Shown: one piece after another, positions 33,898 to 44,730 of the stretch
Layout: each line of letters opens with the position of its first letter
Numbering within the stretch: the first letter of the stretch is position 1
Source of the DNA: Folioceros fuciformis
Taxonomy: Eukaryota; Anthocerotophyta; Anthocerotopsida; Anthocerotales
Assembly (NCBI GenBank): GCA_049999805.1
Contig: JBNGIO010005980.1
Coordinates: 1-64,000 of the forward strand
Reading direction: 5' to 3'
DNA length: 64,000 bases
Notes under the pieces: generated by a model
Database searches by the model: none
What the model was told of the DNA's origin: nothing
Seen by the model: only the letters and a program-made list of their open reading frames with translations
Made by a program: the position numbers and the translations under genes

Positions 33898-34290
33898 CAG
33901 AGCTACATTTTGCAAATGGTTGCCTAGTCCACCGGTATGTTGTGGTTGTTACAGTTGTCGTTGATGCCGTTGTGAAGATACGCCCGGATAACGTCAGCCT
34001 GAGTGGGAACAAGCCCATGAGGTCTGCAACAGGTTACTTGTGGAAGCCCGGAGCGAGAAGTCCTGTGGCAGCTGGTCTCAGAGTGCGCAGAGGCGAAGAA
34101 ATCTCCGCCAAGACGAACGAATCGCTACGCGCCGGAGCTGAGCCAGTGTGTAGATTCCCATTCTGCACAATGCATATGGTTGCCTCGCCCACCCTGATGT
34201 TGTTGCTGCTACAACTGTTGCAGATGATGTTGATGTAAAGAAAATGATCCACCCGCGGGACGTCCATCAGCCTGACCAGGACCAGGTCCA
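33898..34290 (+). repeat. Internal duplication with coding-like periodicity
   Basis: A block at about 33908-34020 (aaatggttgcctagtccacc, then tgttgtggttgttacagttg) recurs at about 34170-34285 (tatggttgcctcgcccaccc, then tgttgttgctgctacaactg). In protein, one frame of the first block gives ANGCLVHRYVVVVTVVVDAV and one frame of the second gives NAYGCLAHPDVVAATTVADD, continuing open to 34483. The family is unknown. It may be two decayed copies of a small exon. Confidence 0.4.
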
Positions 34291-34483
34291 TGAGTCACCT
34301 GTGAAGTGGGAAGTCCTCTCTGCATACATGCCCGTCGACATCGTGGGTGGTATAAAAATGCAGCAGGGGTTCAATTTAGTCCGGAGGCGAGCCTCCATCC
34401 CAAGCCACATGCTGTCAGGAAACGACGTCATGGACCTTCTGAAGCACAATGCTTGTGCCTGGTGGACGAGACGAAAGGGCTGA

Positions 34484-35810
34484 GGAAGCATATTCTAACA
34501 GCGCCTTCCTCATATCACGCCTCCGACGTTGATGACTCCGAACATTCCAAACATTTCAAATCGAGTTCGTCATACGCAGCTTCAAAATATGCAGAAGGCG
34601 GCGTCTCTCTTGAATACAAAACGACCCTAGTTTCAGCAAACGCATGCCCAAGCCTCAGTTTCCTGAGAAGCAATCACAAAACTAGCAACAAACTGAGTTC
34701 CTTTCCAGATTGTCTTGCCGGCTGAGGACGAGATCTGAATCAAACCATAGTTTGAAAACAAACCTTGAAGCTTGGCAACAGGTTGCCCAAACTTTACTGT
34801 CGCGTGCTCCTCTCAAAACTGGTGCTCCTGAATGGCAGCACCAGGTCAGCCACAACCTCCAGAATGTCACAACACTTTGAGTCCTGGCGCTTGGACAGCA
34901 ACATGAAGAAGGTCATCCCAACAACACGACTGGCTACAATGGCATTAATGACGCGCAACCACAGACTGAGTTTTCTACAAGTCGCGCAAGCTTGTGACTC
35001 TGCGGCTGCACTGGCAGTGCATACGCTCTGTACTGCTTAGCGTACATGCATACCCTAAATTCGAAATCAGTATTTGAAACAACGCAACACTAATCACGGG
35101 CAGAAGCTAGACCAAAACCTGCAGCAGCTGGCCTCAGCCTTCCTCCAATCTCCCGAGCCGCTTCAACCTGAGCTGCTTCAAGGCTATAACAGACCTGGGA
35201 GAAGGAGGGTCAACAGAGCACGGCGTCTGCACTGCGGAGGGCTGTGGCAGTTGCGACCAGCAAGCATTCAGGGGGGCCTTGCACCGTGTACGGCCCTGAA
35301 TGCGGTGGGCGCATTCACACGTACTTGCAGGGCCCGCCATTGTCCATCTCCGGACGGGCTTCTGTGGTGGCTGCAACGAACGCCATAGCCATGGACTACA
35401 TAGTACTGACCTTCTTTCACCCTAAAGATAGCTCTCCATGTATCTATGGTGCTCGTTGTCCCTCCGTGATGACATTATGACAACTGGCATGGGTAACTTT
35501 TTAAAATAGGCCTGGAGCTGAGCTGCTTCGAGGCCTGTCCAAGTCCACTTCGTAACGATGCACGCATATGGTGCGCATCCCACGGAAAGTAGCGAGCTGC
35601 GTCAACTGTCCTCGAGGGATTTCATCAAATTTGCTGAAGACCACACTCATGAAAGGAGGCCTGGCATCACCTGCCCTCACTGCACATAACTAAGCTTCCC
35701 CGCAACCGCAACCGCAACAGCCACAGTCAACAAATTGTCTTAGTCGGTTACTGCTGCAGCCCATAACAAAATCGCACCAACTTAGGTAGGGGGGTGGCCA
35801 CAAAACCAAT
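34484..35810. other. Unassigned sequence
   Basis: Short ORFs on both strands, none recognised. Confidence 0.3.
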
Positions 35811-36600
35811 TCTCACCCCCTTGGGCAGGAGTAGCCAAAAGAAACTTCTCCCTACCAAAGGTTCTTCAAGACTACAAAAGAGGTTAGAGACGACTCCCCA
35901 TCTTAGCTTGAGCTATTAGCTTAGCTCTTTCAAATTCAGCCATCTTGAAAGCTCTGCCACCCACACATTTCATCCTTCCACAACCTTTAGGCACCCCATC
36001 CCTATCCTCAAGTGCTTGCCTGAAATCCCACAAGCGAGGATCACAAATTCCCAAGAATCCCGAGAGAGCCTTAAAGGAGGAGGTCAAGTGGAGAGAGCTC
36101 AGCTTTTGGCTCATGTAAAGATGGAGAGTTCTCTCTGCCCTCCATGTATTCTTGTTGACTCAAATTGTCCTCTAGGCAGATACAGAACTGCAAAGAGGCC
36201 TAATGCTAGTATTTCCCATCTTTGCCTAAACACCTAACATAGCTCTTTTCTATCAATTTCCTCCTCCACATCAAGACCTACCATTTAAGAGTGTGGCCTT
36301 TGTGCTCCTCTAGGACCCAAGTGCCTTGAAGAGTGTGGCCCTGGTGCTATCTTCTACAAAGGAAGCTCGCCCTATAGACTTCCAAAGCTTATAAGCACTT
36401 ACTCCTACTTCCACACAAGTGTGACCTACATAGTCTTCACCATGCTTACGTTTTCTCTAACACACTCACACTCTAGACTCACAAAGCAACGAGGCACCCA
36501 AATCTATCCTTAAGAGGCACATGTGCTCTCCTCTAGGGACCTCGAACTTTAGACTACCAAACTCCCAAACCTAGCATATAGTTCCCCCTAATCTAGGAAT
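35811..36600. repeat. Scrambled LTR fragments related to the gypsy LTR
   Basis: Forward-oriented pieces at about 35811-35930 (cacccccttgg, then gactccccatctta, gcttagctct) and 36208-36600 (cccatctttgcctaa, then tagctctttt, cctcctccaca, agcttataagcacttact) resemble the LTR at 3901-4504. Between them 36116-36163 (taaagatggagagttctctc, then ctccatgtattcttgttgactc) matches the same LTR in reverse orientation. It is more diverged than the intact element's LTRs, so it is an older relative with an internal inversion. Confidence 0.6.
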
Positions 36601-38515
36601 ACTATGGCCTTGCTTCAAATCCTAAATTCCGATTAGATTATAGATATGAAGGAATGAATGAGGCCTAGTCTAAGACTACTCTCATCCGCTTGAACATGAG
36701 GCTTATACCATTCTGAATACAATTTCCTTGAGCAAATTGTTGAGCCCTAAGCAAAATCCTACCGCCACTAACGCGGAACTTCTAAATTAGATTCAAGAAT
36801 GCATGCCTCTCATGCATAGAGACTCATTGTACTTTGTGGCAGTCCACATAGCACGCGAGCATCCAGATCCTCCTTATATATTCCTCTAATATCATCTAAA
36901 TTAGATGTGAGATTCATGAAATCTTATTGTATGCTTTGATATGATTCTATGTTTTGTAGCTACACTTCTCTTTGCAACAAAATCTTTAATCTCCCACAAA
37001 CTTTATTATGTTGCATTGTAAGCAAGCCATTATCGTCCACAAATACAAAAGAAACATACTCATTTTCATATCATATGACTCAGGCTCTTTGCTCTAGGTT
37101 TCTTGTTTTGCAATTGTAACAAATGGTTCCTTCCATTGTAATGAAGTTTGCATTTTATGCATGCTTTACTTAGTGGTAAATAATTTTATCTTTTTTTTTC
37201 ATTCAGTGAGCAAAAGGGTTGTTGTTGTGGTAGTACTTCGTGCTATGCTTCTTCTTTGTGGGGGAGGTGCCGTGCTTCAATCTTCCAGGTGGGCATAATT
37301 GAAATTGTTCTCGGTGTGGTGCTTGACGGCATAGGGGCAGCAAGAAAAAGCTCTCTACCCCTGGAAGAAGGTAGGATGGGAGAGACAGAAACGTGTGAGA
37401 CGATGTATCTATGGGAGCCAAGAGACAATCCGCACTCCCATTCACGTTGGGCTTACGAAAGGGCAAAAGCCAAAGTGTCGTAACAGTTGCTCAAGAAGAA
37501 ATTAGACGCCGTACTCCTGCAGAACGAGAAAAGAGTTCACTACAGACGAAACGACCTGACCGACACCTCTGCAACCATGGTTGCTGGCAGCTCGCAAATG
37601 ATGATGCGATGGTAGCATGTGCAGAGACTGTACACGCGCGAGGCCGGCAGGACGGAAGGTCTTGCGGCATCGACATCAGCGATCTGACACAGGTAGCAGG
37701 AATCCACCTGAAATTCTAGTCAGGAAGATGCCACAATTCAACGGTTTGGTGGCAACATCAAGTCCGCCGCAAGTGAACAATTTAAACAAAGTTTAAGCTA
37801 CAAACAGCTAAAGGCAATGTTCCAGAAAAATGCACACCTCCAGCAGCAAGGTCTAGAGCCCATTCACCAAGCCCATGGGGGACATTAGGGTTTGGATACA
37901 GAGCTGCTGCAGTGTCCGTAAGTACCCTGCACGGAGACAAAATTGGCAGGGCAATCGTGGATCAGGACGCAGCAGCAGCTCAGTGGGCTCGCGAAGGGCT
38001 TGCGGGCTTCGCTCCATCCTTGACTCTGCACGGACCATTGCACCACCGACCAGCAACGTGAGGTGACTACTTTATTAGGCACAGGCATGGAAGGCATTCA
38101 CCACGGTTCCGCATTCAGCTTGCTTGCGTCACAGGACACAAGCTCCTGTCCTTTCAAGCTCACCTTCTTCAGCAGAAGTCATGGGTCTCGATGCCCTGCA
38201 AAGCAGTCTCCTAAGTAACCTCCGTTTCTTCAAGCCGGTGCATGCGTAGGTTTCTTCCCCCTAAATTTCTACACCTCACTTCTCTCGTTCACCAGCGTCC
38301 CTTCCCCATGCCATTTTCAACACTTTCTCGAGGAAGGGCTCTTCTCTCCCTTTCACCAGCTTCTAAACCTCTAACTACGAGATGCCAAAAACCCCCTTTT
38401 CCTCTGGCACAGTCTCTTTTTCCACGACATAATCCTAACTTAAAAAACAGGATGATGATATGTCTCGTCAAAGTTCGGTGTACTTGCCAAGCTCCACCAG
38501 CTTTACAACACAAGC
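36601..38515. other. Unassigned sequence, partly AT-rich
   Basis: 36800-37200 is AT-rich. A word resembling a primer-binding site (minus strand tggtataagcctc) lies at about 36698-36710 with a TATA-like word (tatataagg on the minus strand) near 36875, so a decayed LTR is possible. ORFs at 37203-37483 overlap on both strands and are not recognised. The last ~100 bases before 38516 are likely the 3' UTR of the DnaJ gene. Confidence 0.3.
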
Positions 38516-41470
38516 TCAAGGGGTAGCATTCAAGGTGCTGTGTCCAGGTTCCAGCGGTGCATTCATGGTGCTGTCTCCAGGTCCCTGCGATGCGTTCATG
38601 GTACTGTCTCCAGGTTCCGGTGATGCGTTCATAAGGTCATTGGGCATGGACGCTGTGTCCAGGCTCCAACAGTCCCTGGATAATCCTTCTGCCTCGGTGC
38701 CAGCCAATCTATAAGCAGGAACTCTATGGGAAAATCTAAGCAGTTGCTTCGCAGGATAGAAGTCCACAACACCCGGCTTTCGTCTAAAAACAGATTTGTA
38801 CTCGGAGAGTTTGGTCAGAGGCGCCACATTCACACCCTCTGCTTCGCTGAAGTCGCTGATCACCTCCACCATGTCGTACTTCCTCCCTCGGTTTGCAGTC
38901 GGCCATCCTTCCTCCCAATTCTGGTACATGGCCCATACCTCCTGCTTCCTGGGATATATCTTCAGCACGTTTTTCAAACCCTTACCCACCGTGGCCAAAT
39001 GAGAGAAAATGTTAACGGCCTTTACATCAGTAGATTTGCCCAACTTGAAATCCCCACATGGTATCGCCAGTTTAGTTTGATTTACCCACTTGGCACTCTG
39101 ATTATAATTATATGTCTCCAGCCAATGCATCCGAACTTTGAAAGGAGACACCACAACTTTGTCAATCTTCCCATAGAACCTGGGCATCCCGTCGTCATCA
39201 TCATAAATCGCCCACACTTGCCCTTCAGCAAACTCTGTCTCTGACCTTTCATTGTCAAATACGTGAAAATCAGGGTCAGGGACCTCAATATCGGCCTCGC
39301 TCAACGGAGGAGGGCACGAGGAAGGGGTCGTGGGCAGAGCACTGGAAGGCTGCCTTCCTGCAGAAATCACACATGTTGTCCTCGGAGCTGGTGCAGATAA
39401 AGGACTTGATTTCTCGGACACCTGCCGTCCATTCGCTGCTGAGCTCCTATTCACTGTCCCATTGCCATCTGCATTCTTCCTCTGCCGAAGCTGTCGGGAC
39501 TTGCCCCCTCCTTCCTCTTTGGCATCCTCAACCATATTCCTGATATTGAAGCCAAATCTTTCTCCTTCAGCGGAAACGGAGCAATTGGCATGCATGTTGC
39601 CTGTCACATCCTTCCTCCTGGAGCTCTCCAAAGCGGCAGCTGACACATTTTCCGTCACAACCTGCTTACCCTTAACCCCTGATTTTGAAGTATCAGGCTT
39701 TGTCTGAGAGTATCGCATGCTTTCCTTGACCTCTTTACTATGAATCAGGTTAACAGGGCATCGTTCTTTCTTGTCACCCTTGGAAAGATACTCCTGCCAC
39801 TCGGATTCACTGTTCTCCCCCCCCACTGCCTCATCTGCCATTTCGTCAGCTACTGGCGCTCCAACTGACTTGTAGTCAACATAGCTCCGCTTACGAGTCG
39901 TCATACCATCAACTGCACGAACCTTTTCTGATTGTTTGGACTGCCCATCCACCTTCGTAGATGTGTTCTGCCGCGCCTCATCGTGCATGAAAGAATTCCC
40001 ATTTTCAGCAACTGTGAAGCTACTAACGGTAGGTGCCCCTCCCCTGCTAGCGGATGCCACGTTCATTTTGTCTGCCAATCGAGAACCCTTGCCAACCAGG
40101 AAGTTAATAAGCTCATCTTCCTCCTTCTCATCATCAGTATCACCAAAAGTGTAAGCAACCTTATTGTTTCTCTTTCGAAGTGACCTACGCAGCTTGGTGG
40201 GAGGTTCTTCTCCTTCCTCCCTACCAGTCGACACATCGACCTTGTAATCTTCGTCCCCATCTTCCGCCATAGCATCCTTTTTCTCCTCTTCTACTTCCTT
40301 CACATCTTCCTCGTCCTCGTCCTCGTCCTCCGCCTCTTCCTCCTCCTCCTCCTCTTCATCCTCCTCTTCACCATCCACCTCCATCCGTAGACTGCTGTCA
40401 CATGCCTTCTTTGACCTCGTCTTTGACTTTTTAGGCTTTCCCTCAGGCCTCCTCCGTAACTTGCTAGCCTTCTTCTCAGGTTCTGCCTCCATCGACGCCT
40501 GCCTCACTTCCCGCACCAACTTCTCCTGGAGGCTATCGTCTTTCTTCCTCTGACTAGACTCCGGGTGATCTTCTACTGGCATTCTATCCTTGGAAGCCAC
40601 CACCTCCTCTCGATTCTTTCCCTTCCTTCCCCTCTGTAAGACCTTCTTTGCTTCCCTCTCAGCCTCAACCCTCTCCCTCCTGACCTTTGCAAATGTCTGC
40701 TGCACAACATCCTCGGATTTCTGGCCAGTTCCTGTTTCCTTCGCTGCAGTTGCGGCTGCTGGATGAACAGATGTTGAATTTGCTGACCCCGTACCAAGAC
40801 GGGTCTTCTCAGCTGCTGTGCCGTTGGAAACTCCTCCCACTTTGTCATCTGCTTGCTGATTCCACCGAAATTGGTCGCTCGGCCATTCGGTGGCTACGAA
40901 AGAAGCCTTACAATGTACACAGTCAACACGGTGGTTGATATACTTTCGCAAGTACTTGAACTCAGTCTTGCACATTCGGCACATCGTCCAAAAGGTTTCC
41001 AGGACATCTGTTCCAGGTGGTGCGTGCCCATTAGAAGGTGCAGGTTGCCGCGCAGCCGCCACCTTCAGCGACATAACTCTCTTCATATCAAACAGGTGCC
41101 TCTTCTCTTTGTTGGTAAGAACAGCATTGGCTTCTCCAATGAGCTTGAAAGCCGCTTCTGCACCGGCAAATTTGTTCTTGTCTGGATGCAGCGCCAGAGC
41201 CAATTTTCGATATTGCTTCTTGATAGTTGCCTCGTCGGCAACAGGATCGGTCTGGAGAATGCTGTACCAGTCCGAGTCGGTCCCGGTAATCTTTTGCTCG
41301 GCCGCAAGCTCCACATCAACCACAGCATGGAGTTGTGCCAGCCCCTCCAAGCCTTGATGGAGACTCATTGCCTTGTTCAGAAATTTCTTCGCACCTGCAA
41401 GGTCCCTCTGAGCATACTTACTCTCAGCAATGCCCTTTGCTCGAAGTGCCTCGTCCCTGTTACACTCCAT
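38516..41470 (-). CDS. DnaJ (Hsp40) protein with zinc ribbon and DUF3444, intronless
   Basis: One uninterrupted frame of 984 codons from ATG 41470. Residues 1-60 are a helical N-terminal region typical of this plant family. Residues 67-128 are a J domain with the HPD tripeptide at 95-97, which stimulates Hsp70 ATPase activity. A zinc-ribbon-like motif follows (CRMC about 164-167 and CVHC about 184-187). A long charged disordered middle contains an acidic Glu/Asp run (about 355-400) and many Lys/Arg-rich stretches that could act as nuclear signals. Residues about 745-955 are DUF3444 (DPDFHVFDNERSETEF, EGQVWAIYDDDDGMPRFYGKI, QEVWAMYQNW, VDFYPAKQLLRFSHRVPAYR). The tail carries an 11-residue repeat (MNASPEPGDST) about three times. 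The J-DUF3444 architecture is a known plant family of unclear role; nuclear or cytosolic co-chaperone is inferred. Confidence 0.95.
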   Translation of the reverse strand: MECNRDEALRAKGIAESKYAQRDLAGAKKFLNKAMSLHQGLEGLAQLHAVVDVELAAEQKITGTDSDWYSILQTDPVADEATIKKQYRKLALALHPDKNKFAGAEAAFKLIGEANAVLTNKEKRHLFDMKRVMSLKVAAARQPAPSNGHAPPGTDVLETFWTMCRMCKTEFKYLRKYINHRVDCVHCKASFVATEWPSDQFRWNQQADDKVGGVSNGTAAEKTRLGTGSANSTSVHPAAATAAKETGTGQKSEDVVQQTFAKVRRERVEAEREAKKVLQRGRKGKNREEVVASKDRMPVEDHPESSQRKKDDSLQEKLVREVRQASMEAEPEKKASKLRRRPEGKPKKSKTRSKKACDSSLRMEVDGEEEDEEEEEEEEAEDEDEDEEDVKEVEEEKKDAMAEDGDEDYKVDVSTGREEGEEPPTKLRRSLRKRNNKVAYTFGDTDDEKEEDELINFLVGKGSRLADKMNVASASRGGAPTVSSFTVAENGNSFMHDEARQNTSTKVDGQSKQSEKVRAVDGMTTRKRSYVDYKSVGAPVADEMADEAVGGENSESEWQEYLSKGDKKERCPVNLIHSKEVKESMRYSQTKPDTSKSGVKGKQVVTENVSAAALESSRRKDVTGNMHANCSVSAEGERFGFNIRNMVEDAKEEGGGKSRQLRQRKNADGNGTVNRSSAANGRQVSEKSSPLSAPAPRTTCVISAGRQPSSALPTTPSSCPPPLSEADIEVPDPDFHVFDNERSETEFAEGQVWAIYDDDDGMPRFYGKIDKVVVSPFKVRMHWLETYNYNQSAKWVNQTKLAIPCGDFKLGKSTDVKAVNIFSHLATVGKGLKNVLKIYPRKQEVWAMYQNWEEGWPTANRGRKYDMVEVISDFSEAEGVNVAPLTKLSEYKSVFRRKPGVVDFYPAKQLLRFSHRVPAYRLAGTEAEGLSRDCWSLDTASMPNDLMNASPEPGDSTMNASQGPGDSTMNAPLEPGHSTLNATP
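38530..38635 (-). repeat. 33-bp tandem repeat at the 3' end of the DnaJ gene
   Basis: Three to four 33-bp units, in frame, encode variants of MNASPEPGDST. Unit length is a multiple of three, so copy-number change would lengthen or shorten the tail without breaking it. Confidence 0.85.
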
Positions 41471-43264
41471 TGCTGGACTACTCGTTCAGTGTCCGCCCAA
41501 CCGATACCGTGGACACCGAATCCCCCCAGTGCGACTTGACTAGATCTACCCCACACCTAAAACCTCATAACATTCTTGCAAATTCGATGTCAACTACTTC
41601 CTACTCATGAAGTGCCTCATCCCTGCTACCCTCCATTCCTGGACGACGTGTACAGCCTCCTCCCAATTGAGCTTGCGTGTGTCCAACTGAACTTGCGGAA
41701 GGAACCTGAGGAAGCCGAAGCCGAAGCCGAACTCAGCTCGACAGTAACTGTTGCATACCTCAAGCCTCACACAACTGGCCCAGAGTAGTTCCCTACAACG
41801 AGATATTTCAGTCCGCCTGAGCCCCCAGGACTTGTCCAGAATCAAACTAGAGCGTCCTTTCCCTCACTGCCTCGCAGTATCAATCGGCAAAGTGGCACTA
41901 AGATGGCGAGATTGTGCTTAGCTGCTTCTCAATGCCCACTACCCCTGTCCTCTCCTCCCTCCCAACACTCAGGGACCCTTACCACTACCGCCGACACCCC
42001 TAGAGCCGCTTCTTAACTCCCAAAATGCCTCTCAACCTTTTTCAATTGCTTGCCAACACCTTCCAAAGCCGACCTATAGCTTCCAGTACCTCCCAATAAT
42101 GAGTTGCGATGCGCCTGACCACACGCAAAATCTGATGGAAACTGCGGCAAAACCCACAGAAAAGAGATCAACCACAAGGTCAAAGCGGTCAAACCAAGCT
42201 CTATCAGAGAGGCAAGAAGAGGATTAAAACGCCGCAATTGATGATGAGACATCCCAAACAGGCAAAACGGATACACATATCAAAGAACATGGGTTATGGA
42301 AGGACGCCCAAGGCCAAAAGCCTTGAGCGTGATCCGTGTCCTCCACGAGTCATGAGTCGCCGCAAAAACACGCGTGCCTGCAGGCCGCAACAAACACAAA
42401 ACTACCAATGCAGATTTCTTTCAAACATCGCCTGCCTACAATGAATCAAAAAGGCCTGAAAAAGGACGATGCGGAGGACTGAGAGTGCGCTAATCTCTTG
42501 CGGTAAGTGGTTAGCGGGAAAGACCAACAACAAATACAGCACAGCAGAAGCAACACCCACACACCCATAACAAAATTCCTCACCACTCCACTCCCCTTCC
42601 CCCTTCGCTGGGCTGTTCCCCAACGTCCAAGACCGACCCATCGTCCCCAAGACGCGATTGACGGAACCAAAGAGAAGCAGCACATGGGGGCTGTAACCAT
42701 ACCTTCCCTCCTTCCTCCTTCCTCCTTCCTTCCTCAGGAGGTCGCATTCGGAGAAGCAGCCCTTCCAATCAGAGGTAGTATCGCAGGAACCTCACTTCTT
42801 GCGTCCGTCCCAACAAGCCGGCGCGAGCGCAATACGGCGAGCCCCCCCTGCTCAACGAAAATCGCAAAGGCCTGCCTGATCCCCACCGGCGTTGTCCTTC
42901 ACGCACCCGCAGAGAAGCAAAGGAACGGCTAGTCAATCGTCTTTCCTCTTCCCTCCTCCTCTACAGGCCCGCCCTTCCTCATCGCCCAGTGCCGCTCTTA
43001 GCTCACCCCGCTTGCCATACAGGAGGGAGGGTGGGCTGGCTCCAGAGTTGAATTGGGGTGAGCTGCGGGGCGGCACCTCCTCACACGCCTAGCATTCCGA
43101 GGGAAGCCCAATTCAGGGAAGCACAATCGGGAAGGAAAACACCAGACGCACCAGGCCACAATCAGGTCATGGCTCGCGCTCATCAACCTTTCTCTCTTGT
43201 TCCTGGTAGTAGCAGAAATGTGCGCAATTTGATCGTCCTTTCCCTCCAGGTCCAGGTGTGAACG
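41471..43264. other. Upstream region of the DnaJ gene, no other gene recognised
   Basis: Expected to hold the 5' UTR and promoter of the DnaJ gene on the minus strand. GC content rises at 42500-43200. ORFs overlap on both strands without domains. A gaagccgaa triplet repeat (EAEAEAE in one frame) lies at 41713-41733. Confidence 0.35.
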
Positions 43265-43325
43265 CGTAAGGCGCCCGCCTTACCACACTGGCACCCGTAA
43301 TTTGAACCCTCGCGTGGGCGCCCTA
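43265..43325 (+). other. tRNA-derived sequence (SINE-like), degenerate
   Basis: gcgtaaggcgcccgccttac resembles the D-arm end and anticodon arm of a tRNA, and taatttgaaccctcgcg resembles the T-arm or B box (GGTTCGAANCC). gtaaggcg/cgccttac is a perfect 8-bp foldback. A full cloverleaf cannot be drawn, so this is at best a tRNA-derived repeat. Confidence 0.3.
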
Positions 43326-43797
43326 ATGAATGTGTCCTTCTTGCCTTGGGATCACGCTCGCCAAATACGCCTCAGACCCGGCCGGAAGAAGAAAGAAACA
43401 AATCTTGCATTGTATTTCTGCTCCTCTTCTTCCACTTCCAAAGATCTCTAAACAATTCTGGTATGCACTCTTGGTCAAGGAGCTCTCCCTAGGAAACAGC
43501 CTCTTATGATGTCGTTCTCAACACAAAATACAAAGCATGTAAGGAGATTGAATGACTTCATCTAATCCATGTGGCACATATCCGTATGTTGGTGCCACTA
43601 ATGTCAATAGATTGCGGCTCAAAAGTACTCGAAGATACCTTGCAGCAAACATACATGCCTCGTAGTCCTAAAACAAAATTTTGCACCAATGGTTGTACTG
43701 GAACATCCGTCTTTATGGTAGTACAACCCTAAACCATCGCATCCACAACCTTGGTATGTCCAATGAATGACAAAAGACCATAGCTCAGAAGACCAAA
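43326..43797. other. Unassigned sequence
   Basis: No gene or RNA recognised. Confidence 0.3.
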
Positions 43798-43971
43798 GGC
43801 AAGTGCTCTATGCGACAATGACAACGTACCCTACGTCCTCTAAGCAACAGTCACTACGTCCACTATGCGACAGTCACTATATCCGGCAAGTGCTCTATGC
43901 GACAATGACAACGTACCCTACGTCCTCTAAGCAACAGTCACTAAGTCCACTATGCGACAGTCACTATATCC
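43798..43971. repeat. 87-bp tandem duplication
   Basis: 43798-43884 and 43885-43971 are nearly identical; the only difference I see is ctacgtcc versus ctaagtcc. Each unit contains three shorter variants of atgcgaca(a/g)t(g/c)ac, so the array grew in two stages. Confidence 0.95.
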
Positions 43972-44253
43972 TCTAGCGTGTGCATACTTGTACTTACAGT
44001 GACCCATGGTTGTCTTGGTACATTTAAACAATCTATGTCTTTACTGCGACAATGCACGACAATCCTACAGAGCACGAGCACGAGTGCATGTGCATACTTG
44101 TAGTTACAATGACATGGTACTTTCAGACAATCTATGTCTTGGCTATCTATCTCAAGTGGTTCTCCGTTGTTGTCCGAGTACATTGAAACCATCTATGTCT
44201 TCATTGTCTCTCTCCAAAATTGTCATTCAGACTATCTATGTCTTCTCTCTCCA

Positions 44254-44392
44254 AGATTGTCTTCTTCATTATCTGTCTCTTGTCAGAGTGTTGTCTTCTT
44301 CATTATTTGTCTCTTGTCAGGGTGCTATCGTCTTCTCTTGTGAGGGTGTTGTGTGTCTCTTGTGAGGGTGTTTCTCTTCTCTTGTCAGGTTG
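44254..44392. repeat. Short CT/GT-rich tandem repeats, about 30 bp
   Basis: Variants of gtcttcttcattatctgtct and cttgtcagggtg recur five to six times. Several frames are open because of the composition. Confidence 0.75.
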
Positions 44393-44477
44393 CTGTCTGG
44401 AACGATCATTGTCTGTCTCCTATTTTGTTTCTGTTTGGAACAGAAGCAACAAAGCCCATAGTTATGTGTGATTGCTA

Positions 44478-44730
44478 TGGGGAACGGAACAAAGTGACAA
44501 GACACAAGGTACACTTCGTTCTTAAAATACGCGACCAGATGCACTTCCTACCTTCCGTGCACAAGTCTTGTGGTCAAAAGTTGGGAACCGGTAGGACCAA
44601 GCTGTCGAGAACGGAACAAGTAAACAAGACACAAGGTACACTTTATTCCTTACAATGCATGACTAGGTGCACTTCCTACTCTTTGTGCACAAGTAGTGTG
44701 GTAAGAAGCTGGGAACTGTAGGATGAGATT
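44478..44730. repeat. Direct repeat of about 125 bp
   Basis: About 44478-44605 and 44610-44730 share ggaacaaa-or-aagt-acaagacacaaggtaca, then ctt, then gcacttcctac, then gtgcacaagt, gtggt and gggaac at similar spacing, with scattered substitutions. Confidence 0.8.

Noticed and set aside
36690-37200. Copia 5' LTR with a primer-binding site
   Set aside because: The PBS-like word differs from the usual one by missing bases, no LTR partner exists and no coding part adjoins; kept only as a remark.
40063-41539. Plus-strand ORFs of up to 228 codons
   Set aside because: Antisense shadows of the DnaJ/DUF3444 gene, whose minus-strand frame carries clear domains.
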